Counted from the stretch's first letter, positions 1-11,600 are shown. The stretch is DNA of 64,000 bases from Mercenaria mercenaria (GCF_021730395.1 NC_069361.1:77695001-77759000); one strand, 5' to 3'. Program-made: numbers and translations. Notes: generated by a model not told the origin, from the letters alone.

Positions 1-3
1 GTG

Positions 4-277
4 ATGACCTTCATTTCATCTACCGATATAAGCTTCAAACAATACAACCATGATTTCCTTTCGGACGGATACAAGTGTGTACCAAACGAAACAATCTTTG
101 AAATTGACAGCGTGTATGATCCTGTTGTGTGCGGCTGACTATGTTACCTGAATAGCATGTGTGAGAGAATGTTCTACCAACCGAATTTCCACAAGTGCAT
201 CGGATGTGGTCATCAAATGACTCCGACCGACAATTACGAAACACTCCCTGGTTCAATGTCTTACACATCTGAACATG
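4..277 (+). CDS. FReD gene exon: PAN/apple-like domain, in-frame TGA
   Basis: Read from base 4, the exon gives a cysteine-rich segment with GYKCVPNETIFEIDSVYD, then LCYLNSMCERMFYQ and FHKCIGCG, spacing that resembles PAN/apple modules. It ends at a GTTAGT donor in phase 1, which fits the next exon. Codon 136-138 is TGA between CG and LC; PAN modules often have Arg or another residue there, so a CGA-to-TGA change is the simplest reading. The exon may extend 5' of the window. Confidence 0.6.
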
Positions 278-3200
278 GTTAGTATTATAAATTTGATATA
301 CTTTAATTTCAATATAATTAGATAGAGTATGAAGTAAGCAAGGACTATTAAATAAATTTCAAAAGCAAATAATTACCTAAAATGTATGCTATGTTTGTTT
401 TTAATCCTTCCTCTTTGTTTAAGGGCTAGGTACGGTTTAGTATATTGACCGTTTTATCTGTTCTGACTCTCACATTCTATATGGTAACATATAACATATT
501 CGACAATACTTCTGTGTCTGCAAGTAGAGACACAAGTTATGAGACATTTTCTTCTCATTAATTCTTTTTTTGTGTGGAGTATGTCACGAGGAAAATGAAT
601 TACGTTTGAATTTAATATGTTTGTGTATCTAATTGACCAAATAATCACCAAAAAGTAATTAATTTTTCTATATGAGAACGTAAAATACACAGAAATATTT
701 TTTGGGTTTAACGTCGCACCAACACAATTATAGGTCATATGGCGACTTTCCAGCTTTGGTGGTGGAGGAAGACCCTGGGTGCCCCTCCGTGCATTATTTC
801 ATTACGAGCGGGCCCCTGGCTAGAGCCACCAACCTTCCGTAAGCCAACTGGATAGCTTCCTTACATGAAGAATTCAACGCCCCGAGTGACACAGAAATAA
901 CATAATCAAATATACGTGTGCTTTATCCACTTATTGCGTTGCGATATTGCACGGTCAACAACACAAATGAATTCAGTTCATCGAGTTTTTCAGACTTATC
1001 ATTCATCATGCCAATATTTGAATTATTTAGAGTATTGTCTTCCTTGCTTATAGTATCGAAGTCAGTGAAGGACTATTTTTGTCTACGTTGTTTCTTATAA
1101 TTAGACATAGAATACAAAAGTTTTGCGGTTTCAGTACTGAATATATTGAACCCTCTGTATGCTCACCCGCATAATATACATGTATGTAAATGGTTCAGTA
1201 GCTCTGAAACTACACTCACTTGATATCCTCTACCGGTATATACAAAAGGTTACATATATATGTTTGAATAAGGTTCAAGACACAACGTCAAAATGACACG
1301 TAAAAGTAGGATTAAAAGTCGAAGTGTAAAGGAGCAGTTTTTTTTCCGTTTTATAATTCAAAAGACTAATACTATTTAGCAATTTGTTCGGCCAGCATTT
1401 TTCAATGAAAACCACATTGTGCCAAAAAACAGCAGAAAATATGTTTCCATCCATTTCAGAAGCCGACTGCAAACACATTTTGGAGAGTCGTCGCGCAGTA
1501 CCAAGTGGTCTATATGAAATAGGTCTATGGATGTCAAAGAAAATGGTAACAGTCTTCTGTGATATGGACACAGGAGGTGGTGGCTGGACAGTAAGTCCAT
1601 TTATATGTAAAATAAGTGGGTTAGGAAATAAGATCTTTGCTATTTCTATTCGTTTTCATTATACCACAATAAAAAGCAGATGGTGCAAAGTGTATATGAT
1701 TACATGATAAATATTTATATCAATGCACGCTCGAACAATTATAGGCTTAGGAAAATTATAAAAACGATCCATTTTCAATCATCAAGTAAGCAGAACGAGT
1801 AAATGTCTTCATATGTAGTCATTTAACGCATTAGAATATTTTCATTTCAACTATTTTTTCATTTAAACGTTATCAATTGTTGAAATGGAATTTCGTACGA
1901 AAATACATAGTTATTATTCGTTTCGAATCACTTTGAAACAACGACGATCATATAATACTTTGAAATAAAATGATTTTATTTCATTTTTGCTTAAACATTG
2001 ACCTTTAAGTAAAAAGGCATCTTACAAATTATCTTATACCACATTTGCATATGCACAAATGCATTAAATCTCAGATAAACACAGTAATGTTAGTATTTGT
2101 AAATTAAGTCTATTTCATATCTATTACCTTTTCATTTATTTGCAGGTCTTTCATAACCGGTTTGATGGTTCAACTGTCTGTTATCGAAACTTCTCCGAAT
2201 ATGAAAACGGTTTTGGTGCACCAAACGGTGAATTTTGGCTAGGTATGTCTTATCAATTATCTAATATACTTTAATCTAAATGCGACATATATCTTGTATC
2301 ATCAAAAATTATAAAGGATCATCTATGGTAAGAGATAATAAATATTGAGGAAGGAATGTGCATACTTGATTTAGTTTATTTGGAAATTATTCATAAGGAT
2401 GTACAATACCGTGTCGCCATTGTAGTTTAAAAGTTGTTGGATGTCCGACAAGTCTTTTTACTTTGTTTTATTCAATATTTCTTATGATACTTGCTCTTGT
2501 AACATATTAATAGAAAAATGCTTTCAACCTATACATGGTATGTGCATTCAAGTTTTTTTGTTTGCGATTGAAAACTAGTTTACAAATCTATTCTGGTCGA
2601 AAAAATAACATGGAAATTAGTTTTTCCGCCTGATGTAATATTAGTTGTGTGCATTTCCGCTTTTATGTTTATGTTTTATTAAATCATTATCATACAGAGA
2701 GCGTTTCCGACTTATCTTTTTGATTAGTTCATCAATAATCTTACACTGACGCCATGAATAATTGCTTTACATGCGGCTAAATTGACAAGCCAGGAAAAAG
2801 TTTATGTCATTTTCGCGATACGTAACCCTCATTTCGCCCGTTAGCATCTTTGTTTCCTTTAGAGTGACAGGTAATGAAAATATGAAAGTTAAACAATTAT
2901 TTTCATCTTTTATAATCTGGATATTTTAAGTCTTGGTTCTTCATGTATTGTTTTACTTTGCATTTGTACAATTTTCGGTATCAAACGCTTCGTTTAAATT
3001 AATATAAAGATAAACAGTTAAGTTTGCACATCAAAAGGCGCACACACCCAATGATAAACATGAATAGGCAAATCATTTGTAAAATAACAAAATCGTAAAT
3101 GAGCTCTCAGATTATAAATTTAGTTCGGTAGATTACAAAATATCCTTAAACAACATAGAAAATTGAAGGGCGTAGCTGTTAAGTTGTTATTGTCCGCTTT

Positions 3201-4992
3201 GATTGTACTAATCTGGAATTTCCTGGTTCTTTACAGACCTCATATAAGTTCTCAAATTACACGTGTAAACTATAAAACAAGTATAATCGTAAGGATATTT
3301 TATATCTAGGACTGAAATACATACAAGAGATAGCTAGCCAAGGTACAACAGAAATTCGGCTGGAAATGACGAGGGAAAACGGGGAAGAGGGCTTTGAAAC
3401 ATACAAGGACTTCAAGCTTGAAAATCGCAGAGATTATAAATTATCCATCGATACAGCTTCAGCACGTAGATCAGCAGGTACGATCATTGAACAGACATTA
3501 AACATAACCCTTTTATCAGGTTTGTTTAAACAAAGAAGTTAAATGTAATTAGTATATTTATATAACACATAACGTTTCTGATAAAAACACAAATGGTTTC
3601 ATTATTGGAAGTCAAAATATCAGAACCCATGCATAACGGTAATATTGACAGACAGTCATGACTCGTAGTTAAGTAGTCTCTATCTGATTAAAGGTATATT
3701 GGATCAAAATTTCATATTTTCAAATTCATATTCAATGTTGTGAAATGTTCTGGTCCTTCAGGATCATGGAGTCTATCTAATGTAATTAAGTGTATAACAG
3801 ATTTCCGCTAAAGCCAGTGCAAGAGGAGGTGAGGGATGTTGTACATTTCATCACCTCCTGTGAACAGATTCGGTAAAACCTAGTATGTTAATATTCTTCT
3901 TGGTTGCGTGCTATGCTTCTTATAGGTTTTATTTCATACTTAAATGGAAATCCTAAACAATTGTTCATATCATATATTTAAGATTTGTTTTTGTCTTTTA
4001 TTCACATTGTTTTACCTGATATTTAATCGTCAACTACTGAAAAGCAAAAGTTTGTCATAATTGATGCATTCTATGAGCAACGTATGGTGAAATACGAGGG
4101 TCGATCAAGAAATAAGTATCTCATTTGACCCTGTTACGTATGCAAATAAATGTGGGCCAATCGAGCGCTGTTCATTTGACCATGCTTTTGATTCACAAAT
4201 GATGACTACAAAGTAGAGACTTATTCTTGTGAAGAAATCTTCGCACGAAGAAGTGACTTATTTTATAAGTATAGGGCGGTTTTAAGGACCAAAGGTCAAG
4301 TCAGGTAGCAGAAACAATAATGCAAAGAGGTGTTCATATTATATTAGACAATGAAAGTGTGCGTTATCGTTTCATTGATAAAAGTACTGTACATAATGTA
4401 TTTTTATCCGTCCTTTCAGTCCAAATATACAGCACGAAACCTTACAAATATCAGTAAAAATTTGGAAATTGTATTAAAGTATTAAAAATATGTTTACAAT
4501 AGAATATAAAACGTTTTAATACATATACTTAAATTGATATGCTTTTCATATCTGGTGAACGTTATATATCTCCTTTATAAAAGTATGTAGGACAAAAAAT
4601 ATGTAACGCTATGTTGATCGCGACAAAGATTGATATTCTTGATCTTTTTTTACTTTATGGACTCTTTGCAATGGTTTATATTAAAAAAAATAAGTTTGCT
4701 TTTATATAATGTTTCAGGTATATCTGACATATTTTCTTTTGGATACACTGCTGGTTGGCCATTCTCAACCTATGACAGAGATAAGGATATAGATGAAAGA
4801 AGAAACCATGCCGTAGATCATCACGGCGCGTGGTGGTATTCTTTGGGTTCGAACGTGAATTTTAACGGGGAGTATTGTCAACCGGAAACAAGATGTAACG
4901 ATGGGGTCGACGGACTGACAGGTCACTATCATTTCGGATTTGCGAAAGAAGAATCATTGAAGTCATCTCGAATGTTAATTAGACGTGTATGA
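4..4992 (+). CDS. PAN/apple-like + fibrinogen-domain (FReD) protein, 3' part of gene
   Basis: Five exons (4-277, 1460-1590, 2146-2242, 3310-3477, 4718-4992) join in phase with GT-AG introns. The first encodes a cysteine-rich PAN/apple-like segment; the other four make a nearly complete fibrinogen C-terminal domain (hallmarks GGGGWTVFHNRFDGS, NGFGAPNGEFWLG, FSTYDRDKD, HGAWWY, NGEYC, MLIRRV-stop). In this family such proteins are secreted lectins that bind acetylated or sulphated glycans and act in recognition and agglutination. The calcium-site DRDKD is kept. Oddities: one in-frame TGA in the PAN exon, and His and Leu-Gly where the usual second disulfide cysteines lie. The gene continues upstream of the window, so signal peptide and start are not seen. 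Either an expressed lectin with a private stop allele or a young pseudogene. Confidence 0.82.
278..1459 (+). other. Intron of FReD gene
   Basis: AT-rich; apart from the truncated SINE at 694-893 no feature was recognised. Confidence 0.6.
694..893 (-). repeat. SINE, 5'-truncated, minus strand (in FReD intron)
   Basis: Matches on the opposite strand the body and tail of the complete SINE at 38828-39107: shared blocks include GGCGACTTTCCAGCTTT, GGAGGAAGACCC and CCTTCCGTAAGCCA. The tRNA-like head is missing. Confidence 0.8.
1460..1590 (+). CDS. FReD gene exon: start of fibrinogen domain
   Basis: Acceptor TTTCAG, donor GTAAGT. With the G carried from the previous exon it encodes EADCKHILESRRAVPSGLYE and then VTVFCDMDTGGGGWT, the conserved N-terminal fibrinogen segment with the first disulfide pair (ADC and VFC). 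Confidence 0.85.
2146..2242 (+). CDS. FReD gene exon: VFHNRFDG...NGEFWL segment
   Basis: Acceptor TTTGCAG, donor GTATGT. Encodes VFHNRFDGSTVCYRNFSEYE followed by NGFGAPNGEFWLG, a close match to the family block (W-Q-R-R-x-D-G-S ... F-W-L-G). Ends in phase 1. Confidence 0.88.
2243..3309 (+). other. Intron of FReD gene
   Basis: AT-rich intron with no recognised element. Confidence 0.6.
3310..3477 (+). CDS. FReD gene exon: middle of fibrinogen domain
   Basis: Acceptor ATATCTAG, donor GTACGA. Encodes GLKYIQEIASQGTTEIRLEM, then a Glu-rich turn and YKDFKLENRRDYKLSIDTAS. The position of an L-R-I/L-E/D strand followed by a Y-x-x-F strand is typical of the family. Confidence 0.85.
3478..4717 (+). 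other. Intron of FReD gene with repeat fragments
   Basis: Holds a hairpin-forming block at about 3815-3880 (GAGGAGGTGA pairing with TCACCTCCT) that resembles 58389-58465. At about 4095-4320 a fragment begins GAGGGTCGATCAAGAAATAA and is reminiscent of a mariner end; that family call is weak. No coding signal. Confidence 0.4.
4718..4992 (+). CDS. FReD gene last exon: calcium-binding and ligand region
   Basis: Acceptor TGTTTCAG; open to TGA at 4990-4992. Encodes FSTYDRDKDIDERRNHA (calcium loop), HHGAWWYSLGS, FNGEYCQPETRCND and the terminal RMLIRRV. The family's usual Cys in N-C-A and after W-W-Y are both replaced; two other cysteines occur in EYCQPETRC. The usual W-x-x-W-x-G ligand strand is replaced by GLTGHYHFGF. 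Confidence 0.87.
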
Positions 4993-5027
4993 AAAGGCAA
5001 AAGGCACACAGTCAAATGAAAACGTAT

Positions 5028-5475
5028 TTTCCCATAGACCATAGAGTTCTCGATATAACTTAGTTGTGCAAGTCATAATTTACTTTTATTTAAAGTTGCA
5101 TAACGTTTTTTTCCCATAGTCCATAGAATACTCGATATACTTAGTTGTGTAAATCATAGTTTATTTTTAATTAAAGTAGCGTAACGTATTTCCTCATAGA
5201 CCATAGAGTACTCGATATAAGTTAGTTGTGCAAGTCATAGTTAGCTTTTTAAAGTAGCATAACGCATTTCCCCATAAACCATAGAGTACTTCGATATAAC
5301 CTAGTTGTGCAAGTCATAGTTTACTTTAATTTAAAGTAGCGTAACATATTTCCCAACTTCAACATAATATAGTTGAACGCACCTATCTGCAGGTCATAGT
5401 GCACTTTTATTTAACGTAACTTAACGCATAACTCCATAGGTCATAGTACACTTTTATACACTTCAATATAGCATG
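5028..5475 (+). repeat. Tandem repeat, about 75-80 bp units, 3' of FReD gene
   Basis: About five to six degenerate units containing CCATAGACCATAGAGT, CTCGATATAACTTAG and TTGTGCAAGTCATAGTTTAC start about 35 bp after the FReD stop codon. They probably lie in the 3' UTR, since a possible AATAAA follows at 5685-5690. Confidence 0.8.
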
Positions 5476-5845
5476 ATTAAAAGGTCAGAGTATATTTCAA
5501 AGTAACACACTTTTTCCAGCGAATTTTCTTTACATTGACGAAAATTGTGACCATGATAATTTACTTTTTCAAAGTGACATTAATGCGTTCTGTTAAACCA
5601 ACGTAACAGGAAATCAGCAAAAAGTGTACAGAAGACTAGATTAGTTCAAATGTCATCAATAACCGCCGTACAGCAATAAGACGAAATAAAGTTCGATTCT
5701 GATCATTAATCTAATTCAGTTTCAGACGATGTACGCTTTTTTTCCAAACAATGTTTTAAAGACAGCGAGATCCTCGCTTTATCGGGACTCTTTCTTCAAC
5801 AAAACATCTAACGAACATACTTTAAACTCTATTTGGTCTGAATAT

Positions 5846-6040
5846 TAGTCCTTAGCCTGCTGGCGGCAAGTGATTTTGCCTTTGCGACCAGTGCAGACCT
5901 AGATCAGCCTGCACGTCCGTCTTCACTGTTCGCTATTCAGTCAGTAAATTTTCAGTGAACACCCCTTTAAATAATAAGTGATGCTGCCCAAATTGAATGA
6001 TGGACCAGTCCATTTTAGAAATATAGCAGGGTAAGGATTA
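5846..6040. mobile_element. MITE, 195 bp, imperfect 16-bp TIRs
   Basis: Left end TAGTCCTTAGCCTGCT and right end reading inward TAATCCTTACCCTGCT form terminal inverted repeats. The interior has GCGACCAGTGCAGACC and CACTGTTCGCTATTCAGT. Non-coding. Confidence 0.65.
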
Positions 6041-6109
6041 ATAAAAGCTACTGTTGTAAAATCTTCAAGTAAAAAACAAATATGAGCACGCGTAGGCTAT
6101 TCTTAAATA

Positions 6110-6475
6110 TTGGTCTGAATAAGGCTGACCAATGGGATAATTACGAGGTTACTAGTATTCTAATTTATTTGTCTGAATAAGGCTTATCAATGGGATAAAT
6201 AGGTTATTCTAATTTATTTGTCTGAATAAGGCTCATCGGTGGGATAATTAGGTTATTCTAATTTATTTGTCTGAATAAGGCTCATCGGTGGGATAATTAG
6301 GTTATTCTAATTTATTTGTCTGAATAAGGCTCATCAGTGGGATAATTAGGTTATTCTTATTTATTTGTCTGAATAAGACTCATCAGTGGGATAATTAGGT
6401 TATTCCAATTTATTTGTCTGAATAAGGCTCATCAATGGGATAATTAAGTTATTCTAATTTATTTGTTTGAATAAT
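6110..6475. repeat. Minisatellite, about 49-bp unit, seven copies
   Basis: Successive units contain TCTGAATAAGGCTCATCGGT, GGGATAATTAGGTTATTC and TAATTTATTTG. The central three or four are almost identical; the outer ones are diverged, the usual pattern of unequal exchange. Confidence 0.9.
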
Positions 6476-6559
6476 GATAAGGATGATCAGTTTGATAATT
6501 AATTACATATAAGGATATTCCAATTTTGGAATTTTAAAAATAAATGCAATATTTTAAAT

Positions 6560-7500
6560 AGATATGATGCAGATGGTGTGTTATGCAATGCATCTAGTAA
6601 GTATGTGAATCATTTGGGATTTTGTTGTAAATGCAGGTTTGTATGAATACAAAGGATGGAACATCATGGATCTTTATTCAAGGCAGCTGGTATTTATAAA
6701 ATGGATGTTTTATTGTGGATCTGTTACCTCATTTATTGGGTCACTGGTCTTTTCCGTATAACTGGTAACCTAACAATGATTCATAACGCAGGTAGTATGT
6801 TGGCAAAAACTGTGGTACACAGCTGGTAAATTAGCAATGTTATTGGGTAAGTTAGTTAGGAAGCGGTATAAAGCTTGTATGTTATTCAGTATAGCCGGTA
6901 TATTAGCAAATTGGCAGTATTGTTGAACTGTGGAATAGAATTCTGATGGTAAAGTTGTGCTGATAAAATATTTCTGAATTGTTGTATATCATTGTAGCTC
7001 ATAAGATAGAAATGAAGACGCAGTATAGAACATTTTCTGTAGTATGGAATTTTAAGGAAACATTATTGTACAACTATTGCACATATATGTACAGCTGCTG
7101 AATAAGCAAAAAAGAAATTTTGTGAAATAGTGGTAAAAATGTAGCAGCTACATTAAGGAAGCAATATTGTGGAAATGTGGTTTAGAATTCATGAAGTAAG
7201 TTGACAAGGAATAAATTTTGGGCAAGTGTACAATGCTGCTCGCAAGTTAGAATTGATGGAAGGTGATGACATTGTTATAGACCAGTCAGTTGGTAAGATG
7301 GCACGGACGCAATAAAATAAAACTGTGGCACACATACAGCTGGTTAGTTAGAAAGGGGGCAATAAAATGGAACTTAGTATTAGATGTAGCTGGTATAAAA
7401 TGGAACTTAGTATTGGATGTAGCTGGTATGTAAACAACAGATGCAATAGTGTTAAAGAGTTAAAATGAACGTCCTTTGACTTTAGTATACAATGAAGTTG
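6560..7500. repeat. Degenerate satellite-like region
   Basis: Many diverged echoes of AGCTGGTA, GGAAGCAATATTGT, ACTGTGGTACACAGCTGG and TAGTATTGGATGTAGCTGG. A fixed period cannot be drawn by eye; similar words recur at 8430-8700 on the far side of the inserted element at 7505-7900. Confidence 0.5.
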
Positions 7501-7504
7501 GTAT

Positions 7505-7900
7505 AATTAACAAATAATCAAGGCCTTCGAGATGTTTATCGTCTGATTTACAACGGTTTAGAGTTCAGATGCGTAGGAATTGAACCACGAGGGCGTTAGC
7601 CCGAGTGGTTATATACTGAAGCATCTGAGCGATGAACCGTGGAAAATTAGACGATAAATCACAAAAAGGCCTTGATTGTTTTCATTCAGACATGCTCATT
7701 GATATATTTTAATAAATATAATACTGGACTTCATTTCCGCGAGGAGTAATGTATCGGACGTCATGCGGCAATTTGACGTCATAATTGACGTCATAATGCT
7801 CTCTTACCGGTCCGCGCGTCAACCGTTGTTTATCGCAGAATATACAGAGTTTGATTTCCTTCTTTGTTTAACTGGAAATCAAATCGAGCCATGTTAGAAT
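7505..7900 (-). mobile_element. Fold-back element, copy 1 (inverse of 58930-59305)
   Basis: Nearly the same sequence occurs inverted at 58930-59305. An internal palindrome pairs TTTATCGTCTGATTTAC with its complement about 150 bases on, flanking GAACCACGAGGGCGTTAGCC. One flank holds TGACGTCATAATTGACGTCA. No coding capacity. Confidence 0.75.
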
Positions 7901-8700
7901 GAATAATAAACTGCCAGTACAATGAAAATTGTTGTTATGTTAATTCAATGTTATTACTAATATTAGATGTTTAAAAATCAATATTTCATGAGAGGGTTAT
8001 CATGTAGGGACAACGCATGTTTTTTCGTGTGAGGGTAACAACGTATACCGGGGGATTCTGAAAATGTTATAACATGAAATGAACATGCGCACGCATAAAA
8101 CAAACTCGTAAAACCAATAAATGAACATTTTGTTCCTCAACATCATTAAATTTCCATGCAACGCGCGAGGATATCTGCGTTGTTTTAATACGATTACGCT
8201 TTGCCACGGAACGCGCATATATGAAAACGTGAGCGCGAAAATCTATCTGTTAACAGACGTTTTATTTCCTGTTAAAACACTCCCCGAAAAGTGACAAGAA
8301 CAGCAGTTTTATGCTAGAATATGCCGAAAGGTTTCATCTCACTCCTGTATGTATTATAATATAATTATGTTTTGTTATTCTGTACTTCCTAATATGTTGT
8401 AAATAGTATTTTAACTATTGCAGCTGGAAAATTGACAAGGTATCCGTATGGTTGAACAGCGTGATGCAATAACCTGGTAAGGTAAAAAAGGAAGCCATAG
8501 TGTTGGACTGTAGTAACTAAACATGGCTCGTTGTATACAACGCATTTGTAAGTAAGCAAGGAAGCAATATTGTTGATCTGTAGTTTACTACAGCATTCAA
8601 TACAGCATTTTTTGTTATGTTATTAAGTTTATGTTTCGACAATACGTACTGTATAATTGGGTATACAATGCAGATGGTAGGATGACAATAGATGCAATAC
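7901..8700. other. Intergenic, no gene seen
   Basis: AT-rich. The part from about 8430 shows the same degenerate words (GGAAGCAATATTGTTG, AGTAAGCAAGG) as 6560-7500. Confidence 0.4.
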
Positions 8701-9422
8701 TTAAGGTTCAAGTAAAGTGTTTGAGACCACCCCTTCGGTAAATTTTCATTTTGGAAATTATACCCGACAGACCCATAATATTCATAACATATATATACGG
8801 AGTTGTTCAGAAGAAGTAGAAAATACTTTATATAGAGGTCACCTTGTTTGGTAATATATATTTTGTCTTACAAAACATGTACTTCAACTGTCCACATTAT
8901 ATTTTGTACAAAATATCAAACTTCTTTTTCAAACATATTTTTCTCTAAATTTGTTTTTGTTGTGTGTCTTACATACTTATATAGGTACTCCGGGAAATGA
9001 AAAATAGTTCACTTTTATATTTGTTGAAATACTGCAGTTTTGTATCAATTTGACAGCTCTACTTTCACTTTCATTTTGCAGTGTTTGCATTTTTTTGAAA
9101 TGTACATGGTTTGTAACACTTTCAACCCCCGGAGTACCTCGACAAACATGTTAGACACACAATGATAAGATAAGTAATGACAAAATACTTTCGAAAAAGA
9201 AGTGTGATATCTTCTACAAAATAGAACATGAACAGTCAAAGCACATATGATATAAGACAAAATGTGTTGTTCAAAAGAGAATAACCTGTCTTAATAGTTT
9301 CTTCTATTTATTATGAACAATTTGGTGTATTCTTTATGATAGACCAAGGCCTATGCGGCGTAAAAAACTAAAACAAAAATTCACCCGAGGGGTGGTTTCA
9401 AAAGACTTTACTTGAACCTTAA
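8701..9422. mobile_element. TTAA-flanked non-autonomous DNA transposon, 714 bp
   Basis: Bounded by TTAA at 8701-8704 and 9419-9422. Inside are inverted ends of about 40 bp: left GGTTCAAGTAAAGT then ACCACCCCT; right, read inward, the same GGTTCAAGTAAAGT then ACCACCCCT. A TTAA target is typical of piggyBac-like transposases. No transposase ORF is present, so it would have moved in trans. Confidence 0.82.
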
Positions 9423-9649
9423 GATTGTTGTATTCTACACAACTGATAACTTATCAAGAAAGCAAAGTTATGTTGTTGAAATTGCAAAATAGATCTATTC
9501 TATATAATTCTATTTAATGTTTGTGAGACATAGATATATTTTGTGTGCTGTTTATGTAATGTGAAAATAACTGTGTTTTTTGTGATGAACTCGAATGTGA
9601 AAACAAAAATATATTATATGTATGCCTTTATGTGATGTGTGTAAACACA
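9423..9649. repeat. Degenerate TGTATG/TGTGAT-rich satellite-like sequence
   Basis: Recurrent words such as TTTATGTAATGTGAAAAT and TATGTGATGTGTGTAAAC, also found at 10980-11080 and 11400-11600. Probably one old tandem field split by insertions. Confidence 0.4.
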
Positions 9650-10050
9650 TATACTTCTTATGCACCCTTCGAAAACGAGGGGTATATTGCTCTTGTCAAT
9701 TGGTCAGGATGTCGGTCTACATATGAGAAATCTCTGAGATCGATAAATAAACCTAAACACATGTAGTTTAGGGATAGTAGGTCAATGGTTTCCACTCGAT
9801 ACATGAAGAACGCTTAGGTTTACAGCAGCTAACGTATACAGGACGATTGCGTGTGGTAGGCCGGCCCTTTTGTTATTGGGGTCAGTAAATTAAATGTCAA
9901 AATTACACAGGTCTTGAGACTGAAACCAGTTTTCGAACATTTAGTTGAGAAATATTGGGCATACAGTCGTCATCCCTAATATATGGTCTGTCTGTGGTAA
10001 GGTTATACTTCATAATTTTTTTTTTGATCTGTAGATCAAATGTCAAGGTC
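9650..10050 (+). mobile_element. Pearl-like element fragment
   Basis: Begins TGCACCCTTCGAAAACGAGG then TATATTGCTCTTGTC; continues with TTGGGGTCAGTAAAT-type words and GTCAAGGTCAAAG, as in the related copy from about 11600. Confidence 0.5.
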
Positions 10051-10895
10051 AAAGTGGTCTTGTATATATAATTATAGGTTATTAGCTTTGTATCGGGAAA
10101 TATGCACGAGTTCTGCAGCGGAAATATTGCGCGACTTTAGGAGCGCAATATTCATCCGCTAAAGAACGAGTGCATATTTTCGATGCAAAGCCAATAACCA
10201 TTTTATTACATACGTATTTACACAATTAAATATTATGTAAATATTATGAATTTGTTCAATAGGCTGAATTGACCATAATGAACTAGATAAAAGAGTTTAT
10301 GCAACGACACACATTAAATGACGTCACGCACCCGATATGAAATTCAGGCGTCAGTATGGAAAAATATTGACATGTACAAGGACATCTTAATTTTTACTAC
10401 AAAAAATGGTAAAACTTGTTTATACTTGTTCTCTTTCATAAGCTGAATTTTTACTGTTTTAGGTAAACTAGAAGTCAAAGTGGTCTTGTATATATAATTA
10501 TAGGTTATTTGCTTTGTATCGGGAAATATGCACGAGTTCTGCAGCGGAAATATTGCGCGACTTTAGGAGCGCAATATTCATCCGCTAAAGAACGAGTGCA
10601 TATTTTTGATACAAAGCCAATAACCATTTTATTACATACGTATTTACACAATTAAATATTATGTAAATATTATGAATTTGTTCAATAGGCTGAATTGACC
10701 ATAATGAACTAGATAAAAGAGTTTATGCAACGACACACATTAAATGACGTCACGCACCCGATATGAAATTCAGGCGTCAGTATGGAAAAATATTGACATG
10801 TACAAGGACATCTTAATTTTTACTACAAAAAATGGTAAAACTTGTTTATACTTGTTCTCTTTCATTAGCTGAAATTTTACTGTTTTAGGTAAACG
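10051..10895. repeat. Tandem duplication, 426-bp unit, two copies
   Basis: Copy 1 (10051-10476) and copy 2 (10477-10895) differ at only a few bases by eye. Each contains a fold-back: GCTTTGTATCGGGAAATATG pairs with CATATTTTCGATGCAAAGC, and GAGCGCAATATTCATCCGC with GCGGAAATATTGCGCGAC. ACACATTAAATGACGTCACG follows in both. Confidence 0.92.
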
Positions 10896-11600
10896 AGAAG
10901 ACAAATGTTGACTTTTTAAAGACGTTTATGAATTACTAGATATGTGGACTCTATTCAGAATTTAAGTGTATATAATGACACACTTTATTAATATCAAATA
11001 AATATTCTGTGTATGATGTTGTGATGTAAGTGTAAATAAATATATAGCAGATTCTTTTTGTAATGTATGTGAGAAATCAATATAACATAGGCGTAAGAGC
11101 CGTGGGGTCTGGTGGTTGCTGGTCCCCCAATTTTGAGAGTTGGGGCTAGCATATGCTTTGGATCCCCCAACTTTTGACCCCAAAAACTGATTTTGTCAGA
11201 AATAATAGTAGAGAGCGTTTAGATGTACTGATAGGGATGTGGGATATGTATTGTCAATAAGGGGAAGAACGTTTTTTTCTTCTTTTTTCATTGTCAAAAA
11301 AATCAGGGAAAATACGGATAGATTTAGCTGGCCGGTCCCCCATTGCCCCCCCCCCCCCCCCCCGCCCCCCACGTCCCAATATTGAGATCGCTTCTACGCC
11401 AATGTATAACCTGTGTGCTTTTTGTTGATGTATGTGCCTAAAATAGCATGTATGTTATTTGAGGATGTATGTGAAAATCGACATAAAATTGTTGTGTATG
11501 CGTTTATGCGATGTATAGGAGAAAACAAATTCATTTATGTATTTGTGTAATGTATGTTTACAAATCGATATGTTCTGTATGCTTTGTATGTGATATATGT
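10896..11600. repeat. Degenerate repeat region with poly-C tract
   Basis: Contains the TGTATG-rich satellite words, a GGTCCCCCAA/TTGGGG-type inverted block at 11119-11180, and a run of 18 C at 11346-11363 followed by G and six more C. No coding signal. Confidence 0.5.

Noticed and set aside
35-268. 77-codon minus-strand ORF at the window start
   Set aside because: Antisense of the PAN-like exon, which has a donor and phase-compatible neighbour on the plus strand.
1384-1707. 107-codon ORF around the first fibrinogen exon
   Set aside because: It runs through both splice sites; only 1460-1590 is coding by family comparison.
4095-4320. Mariner transposase gene fragment
   Set aside because: The left edge recalls a mariner end, but no transposase motif or matching right end was found; kept only as a weak note.
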